Shown: piece by piece, positions 3,965 to 12,662 of the stretch
Layout of the letters: every line of letters starts with the position of its first letter
Position numbering within the stretch: position 1 is the first letter of the stretch
Assembly (NCBI GenBank): GCA_002305725.1
Contig: DBQM01000047.1
Location: 24,197-42,766 of the forward strand
Length of the DNA stretch: 18,570 nt
DNA from: Ruminococcus sp. UBA1394
GTDB lineage: Bacteria; Bacillota; Clostridia; Oscillospirales; Ruminococcaceae
Direction of reading: 5' to 3'
Notes under the pieces: generated by a model
Told to the model about the DNA's origin: nothing
Seen by the model: the letters and a program-made list of their open reading frames with translations, nothing else
Databases searched by the model: none
Program-made: the position numbers and the translations under genes

Positions 3965-6094
3965 ATGGGACTAACTTCACAGTCAACGGGAAAAAGAGCC
4001 AGTCAGGGCAGTATTCCCCAAAAAAATAACGGAGAATTTCTTATTGCACTTGCAGGAAATCCCAACGTGGGAAAATCCACAGTTTTCAACGCTCTCACCG
4101 GAATGAAACAGCATACAGGAAACTGGGCGGGCAAGACCGTTTCAAACGCCGCCGGACGTTGTGAACACAAGGGAAAAAAGTACATTCTCGCCGACCTCCC
4201 CGGTACATACTCCCTTATGGCGCACTCCGCTGAAGAAGAAGCCGCACGGGATTTTATCTGCTTTGGTATGCCGGACGCTGTTATTGTAGTGTGCGACGGT
4301 ACCTGTCTTGAAAGAAACCTTAATCTTCTGCTCCAGACTCTGGAAATCACGCCTAAGACAGTCCTCTGCATAAATCTGCTTGACGAGGCTGAAAAAAAGG
4401 GTATCAGCATTGATACACAAAGGCTTTCAGAGATTCTTGGGATACCCGTTGTGGGCGTGACCGCAAGAGATGAAAAGGGGCTTGACCAGCTTATGGACGC
4501 AGTACAGCAGGTTATTGAAAATCCGCCCGACAGCGCATATCTGCCCTCATACAGCCGTCAGCTTGAAGAGGAGATATCAAGAGTTGCCGCAAAGCTTGAA
4601 CCCTTTACAGCCGGCAGACTGCCTGCAAGGTGGACGGCGATAAAGCTTATTGACCGAAACGAAAAGCTTACCGACTCCATAAACAGCTTTCTCGGAAATG
4701 ATATCGAGGAGGAGATTTTCGGTACGCTTAATGTCTGCCGTGAGGCGCTGGCACGGAAAAACTACACTTCCCAGAGTATCAGCGACGAGATTATTTCCTG
4801 CATAATCCACTCGGCAGAGGAAACAGCAGGGGCGGCGGTGTCTTTCAAAAACGACAGCTACTACGAGCGTGACCGCAGAATTGACCGCATTCTGACAAGC
4901 CGTGTTTTCGGTATTCCCATAATGCTGGGTATTCTCGGCATGGTTTTCTGGATAACTATAGTCGGGGCGAATTACCCCTCAAAGCTTTTGTCGGACGGTC
5001 TTTTTTATCTCGGCGGAAAGCTTGAGGACTTTCTCAATTTCGTAAACTGCCACCCGACTGTCACCGACCTTGCCGTCAACGGCGTTTACCGTGTGCTTGC
5101 ATGGGTGGTTTCGGTAATGCTGCCGCCTATGGCAATTTTCTTTCCGCTTTTCACGCTCCTTGAGGACTTAGGCTATCTCCCCCGTGCAGCGTTTAACCTC
5201 GACCGCCAGTTCCGCCGTGCCAACGCCTGTGGAAAACAGGCTCTCACAATGTGCATGGGACTTGGCTGCAATGCCGCCGGAGTTACAGGCTGCCGCATTA
5301 TTGATTCACCAAGGGAACGGCTTATAGCCATACTCACAAACAATTTCGTCCCCTGCAACGGGCGTTTCCCCTCTCTTATCTCCCTTATCACCATGTTTTT
5401 TACTGCCTCTGTCACCGGTATAGGCGGCTCTGTCACCTCTGCGCTCATTCTCCTTGCAGTTATAGTGGCAGGAGTTGGGGCGACACTGCTTGCGTCCTGG
5501 ATTCTCTCAGTCACGGTCTTAAATGGCGTACCCTCCGCTTTCACCCTTGAACTTCCCCCCTACCGCAAGCCACAGATAGGAAAAGTAATAGTCCGTTCCA
5601 TTTTCGACAGGACTATTTTCGTTCTGGGCAGAGCCTGTGCAGTTGCGGCGCCGGCAGGACTGGTGATATGGCTGCTTGCAAACACATCTGTCGGCGGAGA
5701 TACGATACTTATGCACCTTGCCTCATTCCTTGACGCTCCGGGCAGGTTTCTGGGCATGGACGGTGAAATCCTGCTGGCGTTCATACTGGGTTTTCCGGCG
5801 AATGAAATCGTGATACCCATAATTCTGATGTCCTACACCTCTTCCGGAATGCTGATTGAAACCGAGAGCACCGACGTTATGCGTACTATCCTCACAGACA
5901 ACGGCTGGACGTGGGTAACCGCCCTCTGCACCATAATTTTTATTCTTTTCCATTTCCCCTGTTCCACAACCTGTCTTACCATAAAAAAGGAAACAGGCAG
6001 TCTGAAATGGACAGCCGCCGCAGTAATTCTCCCGACTGCCTTTGGCGTTGTGCTGTGCGCACTTATAAGCAATATTGCAAAACTCATTCTCTGA
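3965..6094 (+). CDS. feoB: Ferrous iron transport protein B
   Basis: The 709-residue inner membrane Fe(II) transporter has an N-terminal G domain: G1 GNPNVGKS (31-38), the switch I region around T58 (AGKTVSN), G3 DLPG (77-80), G4 NLLD (137-140) and a G5-like TARD. A helical domain follows, then a polytopic membrane part from about residue 315 with the conserved GLGCNAAGVTGCRI and NNFVPCNGRFPSL segments typical of FeoB gate motifs. The length is normal. AGGAGG (3954-3959) lies 5 bases before the ATG. About 25 residues precede the G domain (MGLTSQSTGK...), an extension I recall in other clostridial FeoBs. No feoA or feoC is in the window; upstream is only repeat DNA. It ends convergently with acpP at a shared terminator. 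Confidence 0.97.
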   Translation: MGLTSQSTGKRASQGSIPQKNNGEFLIALAGNPNVGKSTVFNALTGMKQHTGNWAGKTVSNAAGRCEHKGKKYILADLPGTYSLMAHSAEEEAARDFICFGMPDAVIVVCDGTCLERNLNLLLQTLEITPKTVLCINLLDEAEKKGISIDTQRLSEILGIPVVGVTARDEKGLDQLMDAVQQVIENPPDSAYLPSYSRQLEEEISRVAAKLEPFTAGRLPARWTAIKLIDRNEKLTDSINSFLGNDIEEEIFGTLNVCREALARKNYTSQSISDEIISCIIHSAEETAGAAVSFKNDSYYERDRRIDRILTSRVFGIPIMLGILGMVFWITIVGANYPSKLLSDGLFYLGGKLEDFLNFVNCHPTVTDLAVNGVYRVLAWVVSVMLPPMAIFFPLFTLLEDLGYLPRAAFNLDRQFRRANACGKQALTMCMGLGCNAAGVTGCRIIDSPRERLIAILTNNFVPCNGRFPSLISLITMFFTASVTGIGGSVTSALILLAVIVAGVGATLLASWILSVTVLNGVPSAFTLELPPYRKPQIGKVIVRSIFDRTIFVLGRACAVAAPAGLVIWLLANTSVGGDTILMHLASFLDAPGRFLGMDGEILLAFILGFPANEIVIPIILMSYTSSGMLIETESTDVMRTILTDNGWTWVTALCTIIFILFHFPCSTTCLTIKKETGSLKWTAAAVILPTAFGVVLCALISNIAKLIL

Positions 6095-6187
6095 TTTTTC
6101 ATTGCAGGGGACGGCGGTGCGTGACCGCACAGGACAATTCGTTGTTCATTTTATGGTATCATTTTGTTTCCGGCTGAACAGTATTCT

Positions 6188-6261
6188 GTAGGGGCGAGCA
6201 TTGCTCGCCCGCAACTTATCGGAAAAATTCAGATTAACGAGCGACCAATGGTCGCCCCTGC
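6188..6261. repeat. REPIN-like double-hairpin repeat, copy 2
   Basis: This 74-bp unit contains GGGCGAGCATTGCTCGCCC (8-bp hairpin), a spacer of about 29 bp, then GCGACCAATGGTCGC (hairpin). The outer ends GTAGGGGCGA / TCGCCCCTGC are complementary with one mismatch. It lies between feoB and the shared terminator. Confidence 0.9.
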
Positions 6262-6274
6262 AAAGCATTACAAA

Positions 6275-6309
6275 AAGAAACTGCCGCATGAAATGTGCAG
6301 CAGTTTCTT
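6275..6309. terminator. Bidirectional terminator between feoB and acpP
   Basis: The stem AAGAAACTGC (6275-6284) / GCAGTTTCTT (6300-6309) can extend by GCA/TGC pairs in the loop. The plus-strand tail is CTATTTTAT, and the minus-strand tail is TTTTTG. It ends both the feoB transcript and the long fatty acid operon. Confidence 0.8.
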
Positions 6310-6332
6310 CTATTTTATAAGTGGTTCATTGA

Positions 6333-6560
6333 TTACTGATTGCTCTCAATGTAGCTTACAATGTCGCCGACTGTCTTGATCTTCTCAACAGCTTCATCCG
6401 GAATTTCCATATCAAATTCTTCTTCAATTGACATAACCAGATCAACAACATCAAGTGAATCAGCACCCAGATCGTCAATAATAACTGACTCCATCTTTAC
6501 AGCATCTTCTTCAACATCAAGCTGGTCAACAATAAGTTCTTTTACCTTGTCAAAAACCAT
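6333..6560 (-). CDS. acpP: Acyl carrier protein
   Basis: The 75-residue acidic four-helix carrier holds growing acyl chains on a phosphopantetheine arm. The attachment serine is S35 in GADSLDVVDL. Length and acidity are typical. The ribosome site GGAGG lies about 10 bases before the ATG. It is the last gene of the fatty acid operon, 69 bp after accA; in many Firmicutes acpP sits near fabH instead. The gap contains a small hairpin (GGCG-AAAAA-CGCC on the minus strand, 6609-6597), which could be a processing or attenuation site, but it is short. Confidence 0.97.
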   Translation of the reverse strand: MVFDKVKELIVDQLDVEEDAVKMESVIIDDLGADSLDVVDLVMSIEEEFDMEIPDEAVEKIKTVGDIVSYIESNQ

Positions 6561-6629
6561 CTTATTCTTTCCTCCATTGTCTAATATTTATATAAAGGCG
6601 TTTTTCGCCAATATAGCTTTTGTGGATTT

Positions 6630-7436
6630 TTACTGTTCGGTGTACTCACCGATTTTTCTAAACTTAGTGTACCTTGCTTCGAGCAAAATGTCAATATCTT
6701 TTTGCAAATTTTCTCTTATAGTATCTGACAAAAATTCTTTAATATTTTCTGCAATTTTATCTAAATCGTAGTGAGCGCTGCCGTTCGGCTCCTCAATGAC
6801 CGCCTCTGCGACACCCATTTCAAGCATATCTTCAGCAGTAATTCTCAGAATTTCACAGGCTTCCTTTTCCCTGCCGGCGTCCTTCCAGAGTATGCTTGCA
6901 CAGCCTCTCGGTGAAATAACGGAATAAAGAGCGTTTTCAAGCATAGCCAGCCTGTCGCACACTCCTAATGCAAGCGCACCGCCGCTGCCGCCCTCGCCCA
7001 GTACAACAGAAGTTACAGGGGTTCTCAGACGCATAAATTCCATTATGTTTTTAGCTATAGCCTCGCCCTGTCCTCTTTCCTCAGCCTCAACGCCGCAGAA
7101 TGCGCCGGGAGTGTCGATAAAGCAGATAACAGGTCTGTGGAACTTCTCAGCCTGCTTTGCAAGTCTTAAAGCCTTTCTGTAACCCTCGGGGTGAGGCATG
7201 GCAAAATTGGTTTTCTTGTTCTCGTTGAGATTTCTGCCCTTGACCTCGGCTATAACCGTTACCGGAATGTCGTCCAGACGGGCAATTCCGCCCAGTATCG
7301 CAGCGTCATCGCCGTAATACCTGTCGCCGTGCATTTCGTAAAACTCGTCGAATATAAGCGGGATATAGTCGTTTATAGTGGGACGGTTCTTGTCACGCAG
7401 TATCTCCTGTCTTTCCCACGGAGTTTTTGTGTTCAT
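6630..7436 (-). CDS. accA: Acetyl-CoA carboxylase, carboxyltransferase subunit alpha
   Basis: The 268-residue protein pairs with AccD to move the carboxyl group from carboxybiotin to acetyl-CoA, giving malonyl-CoA. It has the crotonase-type fold with the conserved HGDRYYGDD (35-43), a FIDTPGAFCGVEAEERGQG segment and the glycine-rich GEGGSGGALALG (oxyanion region). It is shorter than E. coli AccA (about 319) because the N-terminal helical part is reduced, which is common in Clostridia. The start ATG is 1 bp after the accD stop (TGA-T-ATG), indicating coupled translation with its partner. Confidence 0.96.
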   Translation of the reverse strand: MNTKTPWERQEILRDKNRPTINDYIPLIFDEFYEMHGDRYYGDDAAILGGIARLDDIPVTVIAEVKGRNLNENKKTNFAMPHPEGYRKALRLAKQAEKFHRPVICFIDTPGAFCGVEAEERGQGEAIAKNIMEFMRLRTPVTSVVLGEGGSGGALALGVCDRLAMLENALYSVISPRGCASILWKDAGREKEACEILRITAEDMLEMGVAEAVIEEPNGSAHYDLDKIAENIKEFLSDTIRENLQKDIDILLEARYTKFRKIGEYTEQ

Positions 7437-7437
7437 A

Positions 7438-8322
7438 TCAGCGTCCCTCCTTTTCAGGCAGATAGCCGTGCAGCTTCATAATATGGGAAAGCACGCTCCT
7501 CATTTTGCGCCTTTCAACTATCATGTCGATAAATCCCTTTTCAAGCAGAAATTCCGCCAGCTGAAAATCGTCCGGAAGCCTCTGCTTGATAGTACCCTCA
7601 ATAACACGTCTGCCGGCAAAACCCACAAGTGCTTTCGGCTCTGCGATTATGATGTCGCCCAGTGACGCAAAGGAGGCTGTGACACCGCCTGTGGTAGGGT
7701 CTGTGAGGACTGTTATATAAAGCTGTCCTGCATCGTCATGCCTTGAAACTGCGCCGGAGGTCTTTGCCATCTGCATAAGGGAGATGATACCCTCCTGCAT
7801 TCTTGCGCCGCCGGAGGCTGTAAACAGTATCACAGGCATTTTATTTCTTGTGGCATACTCAAAGGCTCTTGTCAGCTTTTCGCCAACAACGCTGCCCATT
7901 GACGCCATCATGAATCTTGAATCCATGATACCGATAACAACAGGAATACCCCTGATTTCAGCCTCGCCAGTGATTACAGCGTCGTTAAGACCTGTCTTTT
8001 CACGCAGCTGCTGCTGTTTTTCCTCGTAGCCGGGGAAGTCTATGGGGTTCTTGCTCTTCATTCCTGCGTCGATTTCTCTGAACGTACCCTTGTCAACAGT
8101 AATTTTCAGACGCTCCTGTGCGGTAAGCCTTGCGTGGTAGTTACACGCCGGACAAACCATGTTCATAGCCTTTATTTCGTCCTCAAAAACCACATTGCGG
8201 CATCTCGGACACTTAAAAAGCAGGTCGTCGGGAATATTGTTGCTTTCTGCGGCAGATTTTGTTTCAGTTTTCTCGCTGCCGTTGAATCTTGTTGTAACGA
8301 CCTTGAAAAGATCCTCTAACAT
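7438..8322 (-). CDS. accD: Acetyl-CoA carboxylase, carboxyltransferase subunit beta
   Basis: The 294-residue partner of AccA has an N-terminal four-cysteine zinc ribbon (C38-x2-C41 ... C57-x2-C60: CPRC and CPAC). A carboxyltransferase domain follows with ASGGARMQEG and DPTTGGVTASFASLGD, the acyl-CoA binding and oxyanion segments. The length is typical. The leader has AAAGGCGG before the ATG. It lies 18 bp after accC and 1 bp before accA, so the carboxylase genes C-D-A are contiguous. Confidence 0.97.
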   Translation of the reverse strand: MLEDLFKVVTTRFNGSEKTETKSAAESNNIPDDLLFKCPRCRNVVFEDEIKAMNMVCPACNYHARLTAQERLKITVDKGTFREIDAGMKSKNPIDFPGYEEKQQQLREKTGLNDAVITGEAEIRGIPVVIGIMDSRFMMASMGSVVGEKLTRAFEYATRNKMPVILFTASGGARMQEGIISLMQMAKTSGAVSRHDDAGQLYITVLTDPTTGGVTASFASLGDIIIAEPKALVGFAGRRVIEGTIKQRLPDDFQLAEFLLEKGFIDMIVERRKMRSVLSHIMKLHGYLPEKEGR

Positions 8323-8340
8323 TTTTTATCCGCCGCCTTT

Positions 8341-9687
8341 CTATTCATCAAATTTAAATGTATCAAGAAAACGGTTGCTGTATTCGCCGCTTTCAAAAGC
8401 ATCGCACTTTATAAGCGCAAGCTGGAAGTCTATGTTTGTGTCAATTCCCTCAACGATAAATTCAGAAAGCGCCCATTTCATTTTCATGATTGCCTCTTCC
8501 CTTGTGGGAGCGTAGACAATGAGCTTTGCTATCATTGAATCGTAGTACGGGGAAATCGTATATCCCTGATATGCCGCTGAATCTATTCTTATTCCGGGAC
8601 CGCCGGGAGTATGCAGTGCAATGATTTTTCCCGGTGAGGGACGGAAGTTGAGCTTGGGATTTTCAGCGTTTATACGGCACTCAATTGCGTGACCCTTAAT
8701 CTGGATATCCTCCTGTGTGTAGTCAAGAGGAAGTCCGGCAGCAATTTTAATCTGTGCTTTTACAAGGTCAACGCCTGTTACAAATTCAGTAACCGGATGT
8801 TCAACCTGTATTCTTGTATTCATTTCCATGAAGTAGAAGTCCTTGCCGTTTTCAACAAGGAATTCTATCGTACCTGCATTGTAGTAACCGCAGACCTTTG
8901 CCGCCTTTACCGCAGCTTCGCCCATTTTTGCTCTCAGCTCGTCTGTCATGACAGGGCTCGGGCTTTCCTCCAGAACTTTCTGGTTTCTGCGCTGCATACT
9001 GCAGTCACGCTCGCCTAAATGTATAACATTTCCCTGTTTGTCGGCAAGAATCTGTATTTCAACGTGTCTTGGGTTCTTGACAAAGCGTTCCATGTAAACG
9101 GCGTCGTCACCGAAAAAGCTTTTCGCCTCGGACTGTGCCGCTGTAATCTGCGAAGCAAGCTGATCCATGGATTCGACCATGCGTATTCCACGTCCTCCGC
9201 CGCCGGCTGACGCCTTTACAAGCAGAGGGAAGCCAATCTTCTCAGCCGCCTTCTGCGCCTCCTCAACGGTTCTCACAGCGCCGTCTGAACCCGGTATAAC
9301 AGGTACTCCGGCTTTTTTCATGGACTCCTTGGCATTAGCCTTGTCGCCCAGCATTTCAATGGATTCCGGAGAGGGTCCTATAAATTCTATATTGCATTTT
9401 CTGCACATTCTTGCAAATGCCGCATTTTCAGAAAGAAAACCGAAACCGGGGTGAACGGCGTCACAGCCTGTTATCTCACAGGCAGTAATAATCGCTTTCA
9501 TGTTGAGATAGCTGTCCTTTGTATCGGCAGGACCTATGCACACCGCCTCGTCGGCTATCTGGGCATGAAGTGCGTTTCTGTCGGCAGTTGAATAAACCGC
9601 AACACAGCGTATTCCCAGTTCACGGCAGGCTCTTATGATTCTTACGGCAATTTCGCCTCGGTTGGCGATCAGTACCTTTTTAAACAT
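8341..9687 (-). CDS. accC: Biotin carboxylase (acetyl-CoA carboxylase subunit)
   Basis: The 448-residue ATP-grasp enzyme carboxylates the biotin on AccB using bicarbonate and ATP. The N-terminal part starts FKKVLIANRGEIAVRIIRAC. The ATP-binding residues K116 and K159 and the glycine loop SAGGGGRGIR (160-169) are present, as are H209 and K238. The active-site set E276, E288, N290 and R292 is in the segment EMNTRIQVEHPVTE. All key residues and the length match bacterial AccC. It lies 16 bp after fabZ and 18 bp before accD in the same transcript. Confidence 0.98.
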   Translation of the reverse strand: MFKKVLIANRGEIAVRIIRACRELGIRCVAVYSTADRNALHAQIADEAVCIGPADTKDSYLNMKAIITACEITGCDAVHPGFGFLSENAAFARMCRKCNIEFIGPSPESIEMLGDKANAKESMKKAGVPVIPGSDGAVRTVEEAQKAAEKIGFPLLVKASAGGGGRGIRMVESMDQLASQITAAQSEAKSFFGDDAVYMERFVKNPRHVEIQILADKQGNVIHLGERDCSMQRRNQKVLEESPSPVMTDELRAKMGEAAVKAAKVCGYYNAGTIEFLVENGKDFYFMEMNTRIQVEHPVTEFVTGVDLVKAQIKIAAGLPLDYTQEDIQIKGHAIECRINAENPKLNFRPSPGKIIALHTPGGPGIRIDSAAYQGYTISPYYDSMIAKLIVYAPTREEAIMKMKWALSEFIVEGIDTNIDFQLALIKCDAFESGEYSNRFLDTFKFDE

Positions 9688-9703
9688 TTCAGTCGTTCAC
9701 CTT

Positions 9704-10138
9704 TCACTTTATGGCAAATGTAATTTCCGCAGAAACTGCCTTTTGTCCGTCAACCGTGGCAACAGCCTTTCCTACGCCGACAGGACCTTTTACCTTGATA
9801 ATCTCAACTTCAAGTCTTAAAGTATCCCCCGGAACAACCTGTCTTTTGAACTTCGCCTTGTCAATTCCGGCGAAAAGTCCCAGCTTGCCCTTGTTTTCCG
9901 GCAGTACCAGCATTGCAACACAGCCAGCCTGTGCCAGCATTTCAATCATCAGAACGCCCGGTGTTACAGGATATTCCGGAAAATGTCCCTTAAACCAGAA
10001 ATCATCTTCCTTTATATATTTTGTTGCGACTGCCCTTTTGCCCGGTTCGATCTCGTTTATCTCGTCGATAAGGAGAAAGGGGTCACGGTGGGGAATGATT
10101 TCCATTATCTGCTCTTTATTGTAAACAACTTCAGCCAT
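9704..10138 (-). CDS. fabZ: 3-hydroxyacyl-ACP dehydratase
   Basis: The 144-residue hotdog-fold enzyme removes water from 3-hydroxyacyl-ACP to give trans-2-enoyl-ACP. The signature GHFPEYPVTPGVLMIEMLAQ carries the catalytic pair H52 and E66. HRDPFLLIDEI (17-27) is the usual N-terminal block. It sits between accB and accC, its normal place in Firmicutes operons. No separate fabA, fabM or fabN is in the window, so how double bonds are introduced is not shown here. Confidence 0.97.
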   Translation of the reverse strand: MAEVVYNKEQIMEIIPHRDPFLLIDEINEIEPGKRAVATKYIKEDDFWFKGHFPEYPVTPGVLMIEMLAQAGCVAMLVLPENKGKLGLFAGIDKAKFKRQVVPGDTLRLEVEIIKVKGPVGVGKAVATVDGQKAVSAEITFAIK

Positions 10139-10149
10139 TTTTATCCCCC

Positions 10150-10638
10150 TTATTCTATAATCATTATTGGCTGATCAAATTCCACAGCCGTACCGTCTGA
10201 AACCAGTATTTCCTTAACAACGCCGTCAAATTCACTCTGAACCTCGTTCATAAGCTTCATTGACTCGATTATCATAAGCACGTCGCCCTTTTTGACTGTA
10301 CTGCCCACTTCCACAAAAGGAGCCTTGTCAGGACCCGGCTTTGAATAGTATGTGCCGACAATAGGCGCTTTAACAACGTTTCCGCTGATTTTTTCAGCTG
10401 CCGGTTCACTTGTCTGTACCTCTGCCGCAGCAACTGCAACAGCGGCTGACGGAGCAGCGGCTGGTACGCCGGGCATCATCGGCGGAGGCGGAGGAGGCAT
10501 CTTGTTTTCCTTTTCAATAACTACCTCGCAGTCGCCGTTTTTAATCTTTATCTTTGAAAGCTTGCCGTTTTCAACCTTGTCAGCAAGCTTGTTGATTTCG
10601 TCAAAGGTAAGATTACACGCAATCATATTTTCGCTCAT
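10150..10638 (-). CDS. accB: Biotin carboxyl carrier protein of acetyl-CoA carboxylase
   Basis: The 162-residue protein has an N-terminal region of about 45 residues, then a flexible linker rich in Pro, Met and Ala (47-82, a run of six prolines and alanine stretches). The C-terminal biotinyl domain (about 88-162) has the biotin attachment lysine K128 in ESMKLMNEV. The conserved thumb and hairpin are compatible with an AccB type. Linker composition varies widely in the family. The gene lies 11 bp after fabF and 11 bp before fabZ. Confidence 0.97.
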   Translation of the reverse strand: MSENMIACNLTFDEINKLADKVENGKLSKIKIKNGDCEVVIEKENKMPPPPPPMMPGVPAAAPSAAVAVAAAEVQTSEPAAEKISGNVVKAPIVGTYYSKPGPDKAPFVEVGSTVKKGDVLMIIESMKLMNEVQSEFDGVVKEILVSDGTAVEFDQPIMIIE

Positions 10639-10649
10639 AGTTGTTCTCC

Positions 10650-11888
10650 TTAATCAGTAACCTTTTTCATACAGATAGTCGCATTGTGTCCGCCGAAGCC
10701 GAGAGAATTTGAAAGTGCCGCATTAACAGGCATTTCAACGTTGCTCTCAACACAGTAATCAAGGTCGCATTCCTCGTCGGGAGTTTTATAGCCTATTGTC
10801 CTGTGAATGAAGTCATTCTTGATACTCAGCGCAGTAACCACAGCCTCAACGCCGCCTGCTGCACCTAAAAGGTGTCCTATCATGGACTTTGTGGAGTTGA
10901 TCTTCACTGTCTTTGCAGCGTCACCCAGCGCTTTCTTTATTGCGATTGTTTCATACTTGTCGTTAAGACCTGTTGATGTACCGTGTGCATTAATATATGT
11001 TACTTCTTCCGGTTTAAGACCAGCTTCTGTATATGCGTTTCTCATTGCGGCAGCTGCGCCCTCACCCTCGGGGTCTGGAGAAGTGATGTGGTATGCGTCA
11101 CAGGTTGCGCCGTAACCGGCAAGCTCTGCGTAGATCTCAGCGCCTCTTGCCTTTGCGTGTTCATACTCCTCAAGCACCAGCATACCGCAGCCCTCGCCCA
11201 GTACAAAGCCGTTTCTTTCCTTGTCGAAAGGAATTGACGCTCTTGCCGGGTCTTCTGTCTTGGACAGCGCTTTCATGTTGTTAAAGCCTGCAAGTGTGAA
11301 CTGCAATACTGTTGATTCAGTACCGCCGCACAGTGCCACATCAAGATAGCCGTCCTTGATTTTTCTGAAAGACTCGCCGATTGCGTGAGTACCCGATGCA
11401 CAGGCTGTAACTGTTGAGAAGTTGTCACCCTTAAAGCCGGTTTTCATGGAAACCTGCCCAGCCGCCATATTGCCTATCATCATAGGAACGTAGAAAGGTG
11501 AAACCCTGTTAGGTCCCTTGTTTAAGAATTTCTCGTATTCGCTGAGTGTAAGACCAATTCCGCCGATACCGCAGCCGATTATAACGCCTGCTCTGTAAGG
11601 GTCAACGTCCCTGAAATCAGAACCGCTGTCTTTAAGCGCTTCATCTGCCGCAACAACTGCAAACTGTGTGAAACGCTCCATTCTCTTGGCTTCCTTTTTA
11701 TCAATAAAGTCAGTCGGCTCGAAGTTCTTTACCTCTCCGGCAACGCTTACGCCGATATCCTTTGTATCAAACTGTTCAACCTTTGCGATTCCCAGCTTGT
11801 TTGCCTTAACGCCCTCCCAGAATTCCTGAACGTTGTTTCCGAGGGGATTTATTGTACCAAGTCCTGTAATTACAACTCTTCTGCTCAT
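10650..11888 (-). CDS. fabF: Beta-ketoacyl-ACP synthase II
   Basis: The 412-residue thiolase-fold condensing enzyme elongates acyl-ACP with malonyl-ACP. The catalytic triad is C163 (TACASGTHAIGE), H302 (NAHGTSTGLND) and H339 (STKSMIGHLLGAAG). I chose the ATG at 11888 (MSRRVVITG), which is the usual FabF start and has an AAAGGAA site upstream. An in-frame extension to 11990 runs into the 3' end of fabG and has no support. It is 22 bp after fabG. It is the only elongating KAS in the window. Confidence 0.97.
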   Translation of the reverse strand: MSRRVVITGLGTINPLGNNVQEFWEGVKANKLGIAKVEQFDTKDIGVSVAGEVKNFEPTDFIDKKEAKRMERFTQFAVVAADEALKDSGSDFRDVDPYRAGVIIGCGIGGIGLTLSEYEKFLNKGPNRVSPFYVPMMIGNMAAGQVSMKTGFKGDNFSTVTACASGTHAIGESFRKIKDGYLDVALCGGTESTVLQFTLAGFNNMKALSKTEDPARASIPFDKERNGFVLGEGCGMLVLEEYEHAKARGAEIYAELAGYGATCDAYHITSPDPEGEGAAAAMRNAYTEAGLKPEEVTYINAHGTSTGLNDKYETIAIKKALGDAAKTVKINSTKSMIGHLLGAAGGVEAVVTALSIKNDFIHRTIGYKTPDEECDLDYCVESNVEMPVNAALSNSLGFGGHNATICMKKVTD

Positions 11889-11910
11889 TTTATCATTCCT
11901 TTTCTCTGAT

Positions 11911-12645
11911 TTACATTGAAAGTCCGCCGGAAATTTCAATGACCTGTCCTGTAACGTAGCTTGAATCCTTTGACGCCAGGAACGAAACAACGCCTGCGAT
12001 TTCCTCCGGCAGTCCGTAGCGCTTCATAGCGATAAGGTTAAGCATTGCGTTTCTCTGCTCCTCTGTAAGCTTGTCGGTCATAGGAGTATTGATAAATCCC
12101 GGTGCGACTGCGTTTACATTGATTCCTCTTGAACCGAGTTCCTTTGCAATTGTCTTTGTCATGCCGACAATTGCAGCCTTTGAGGCGGAGTAGTTAATCT
12201 GTCCCGGATTGCCGTACAGTCCGGCAACAGAGGCAACGTTTATTATCTTTCCGCTTCTCTGCTTCATCATTATTTTACCGGCGTGTTTCATCATGTTGAA
12301 AACGCTCTTCTGGTTTACGTTGATAACAGAGTCATACTGTTCCTCTGACATTCTCGCCATAAGACCGTCCCTTGTGATACCTGCGTTGTTAACAAGTACA
12401 TCAAGTCCGCCGAATTTTTCCTTAACGGCGTTTACCATTTCCTCGCACTGTGCATAGTCGGAAACGTCAGCGCAGAAATACTCGCACTTAACGCCCTTTT
12501 CTCTGATTTTTTCAACTATATCGTTATCTTTAAACATATCCTCGTTTAAATCGTTAAGGGCAATATCAAAGCCGTCATCTGCAAGTCTCAGCGCAATAGC
12601 GGCGCCGATTCCTCTTGATGAGCCTGTCACTAAAGCTGTTGCCAT
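11911..12645 (-). CDS. fabG: 3-oxoacyl-ACP reductase
   Basis: The 244-residue short-chain dehydrogenase reduces 3-ketoacyl-ACP with NADPH. It has the cofactor motif TGSSRGIG (7-14), NNAG (86-89), and the catalytic tetrad N110, S139 (NVASVAG), Y152 and K156 (YSASK). R11 beside the glycine motif fits NADPH preference. The C-terminal YVTGQVIEISGGLSM is typical. The ribosome site AGGAGGT precedes the ATG. It lies 17 bp after the unknown membrane protein gene. Confidence 0.97.
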   Translation of the reverse strand: MATALVTGSSRGIGAAIALRLADDGFDIALNDLNEDMFKDNDIVEKIREKGVKCEYFCADVSDYAQCEEMVNAVKEKFGGLDVLVNNAGITRDGLMARMSEEQYDSVINVNQKSVFNMMKHAGKIMMKQRSGKIINVASVAGLYGNPGQINYSASKAAIVGMTKTIAKELGSRGINVNAVAPGFINTPMTDKLTEEQRNAMLNLIAMKRYGLPEEIAGVVSFLASKDSSYVTGQVIEISGGLSM

Positions 12646-12662
12646 TTTCAGTTACCTCCTGT

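Noticed and set aside
6597..6609. GGCG-N5-CGCC hairpin between accA and acpP as an attenuator
   Set aside because: The stem is only 4 bp. It is noted in the acpP entry but is not strong enough for a separate call.
11889..11990. N-terminal extension of FabF by 34 residues
   Set aside because: It overlaps the 3' end of fabG and lacks a ribosome site; MSRRVVITG is the normal FabF start.
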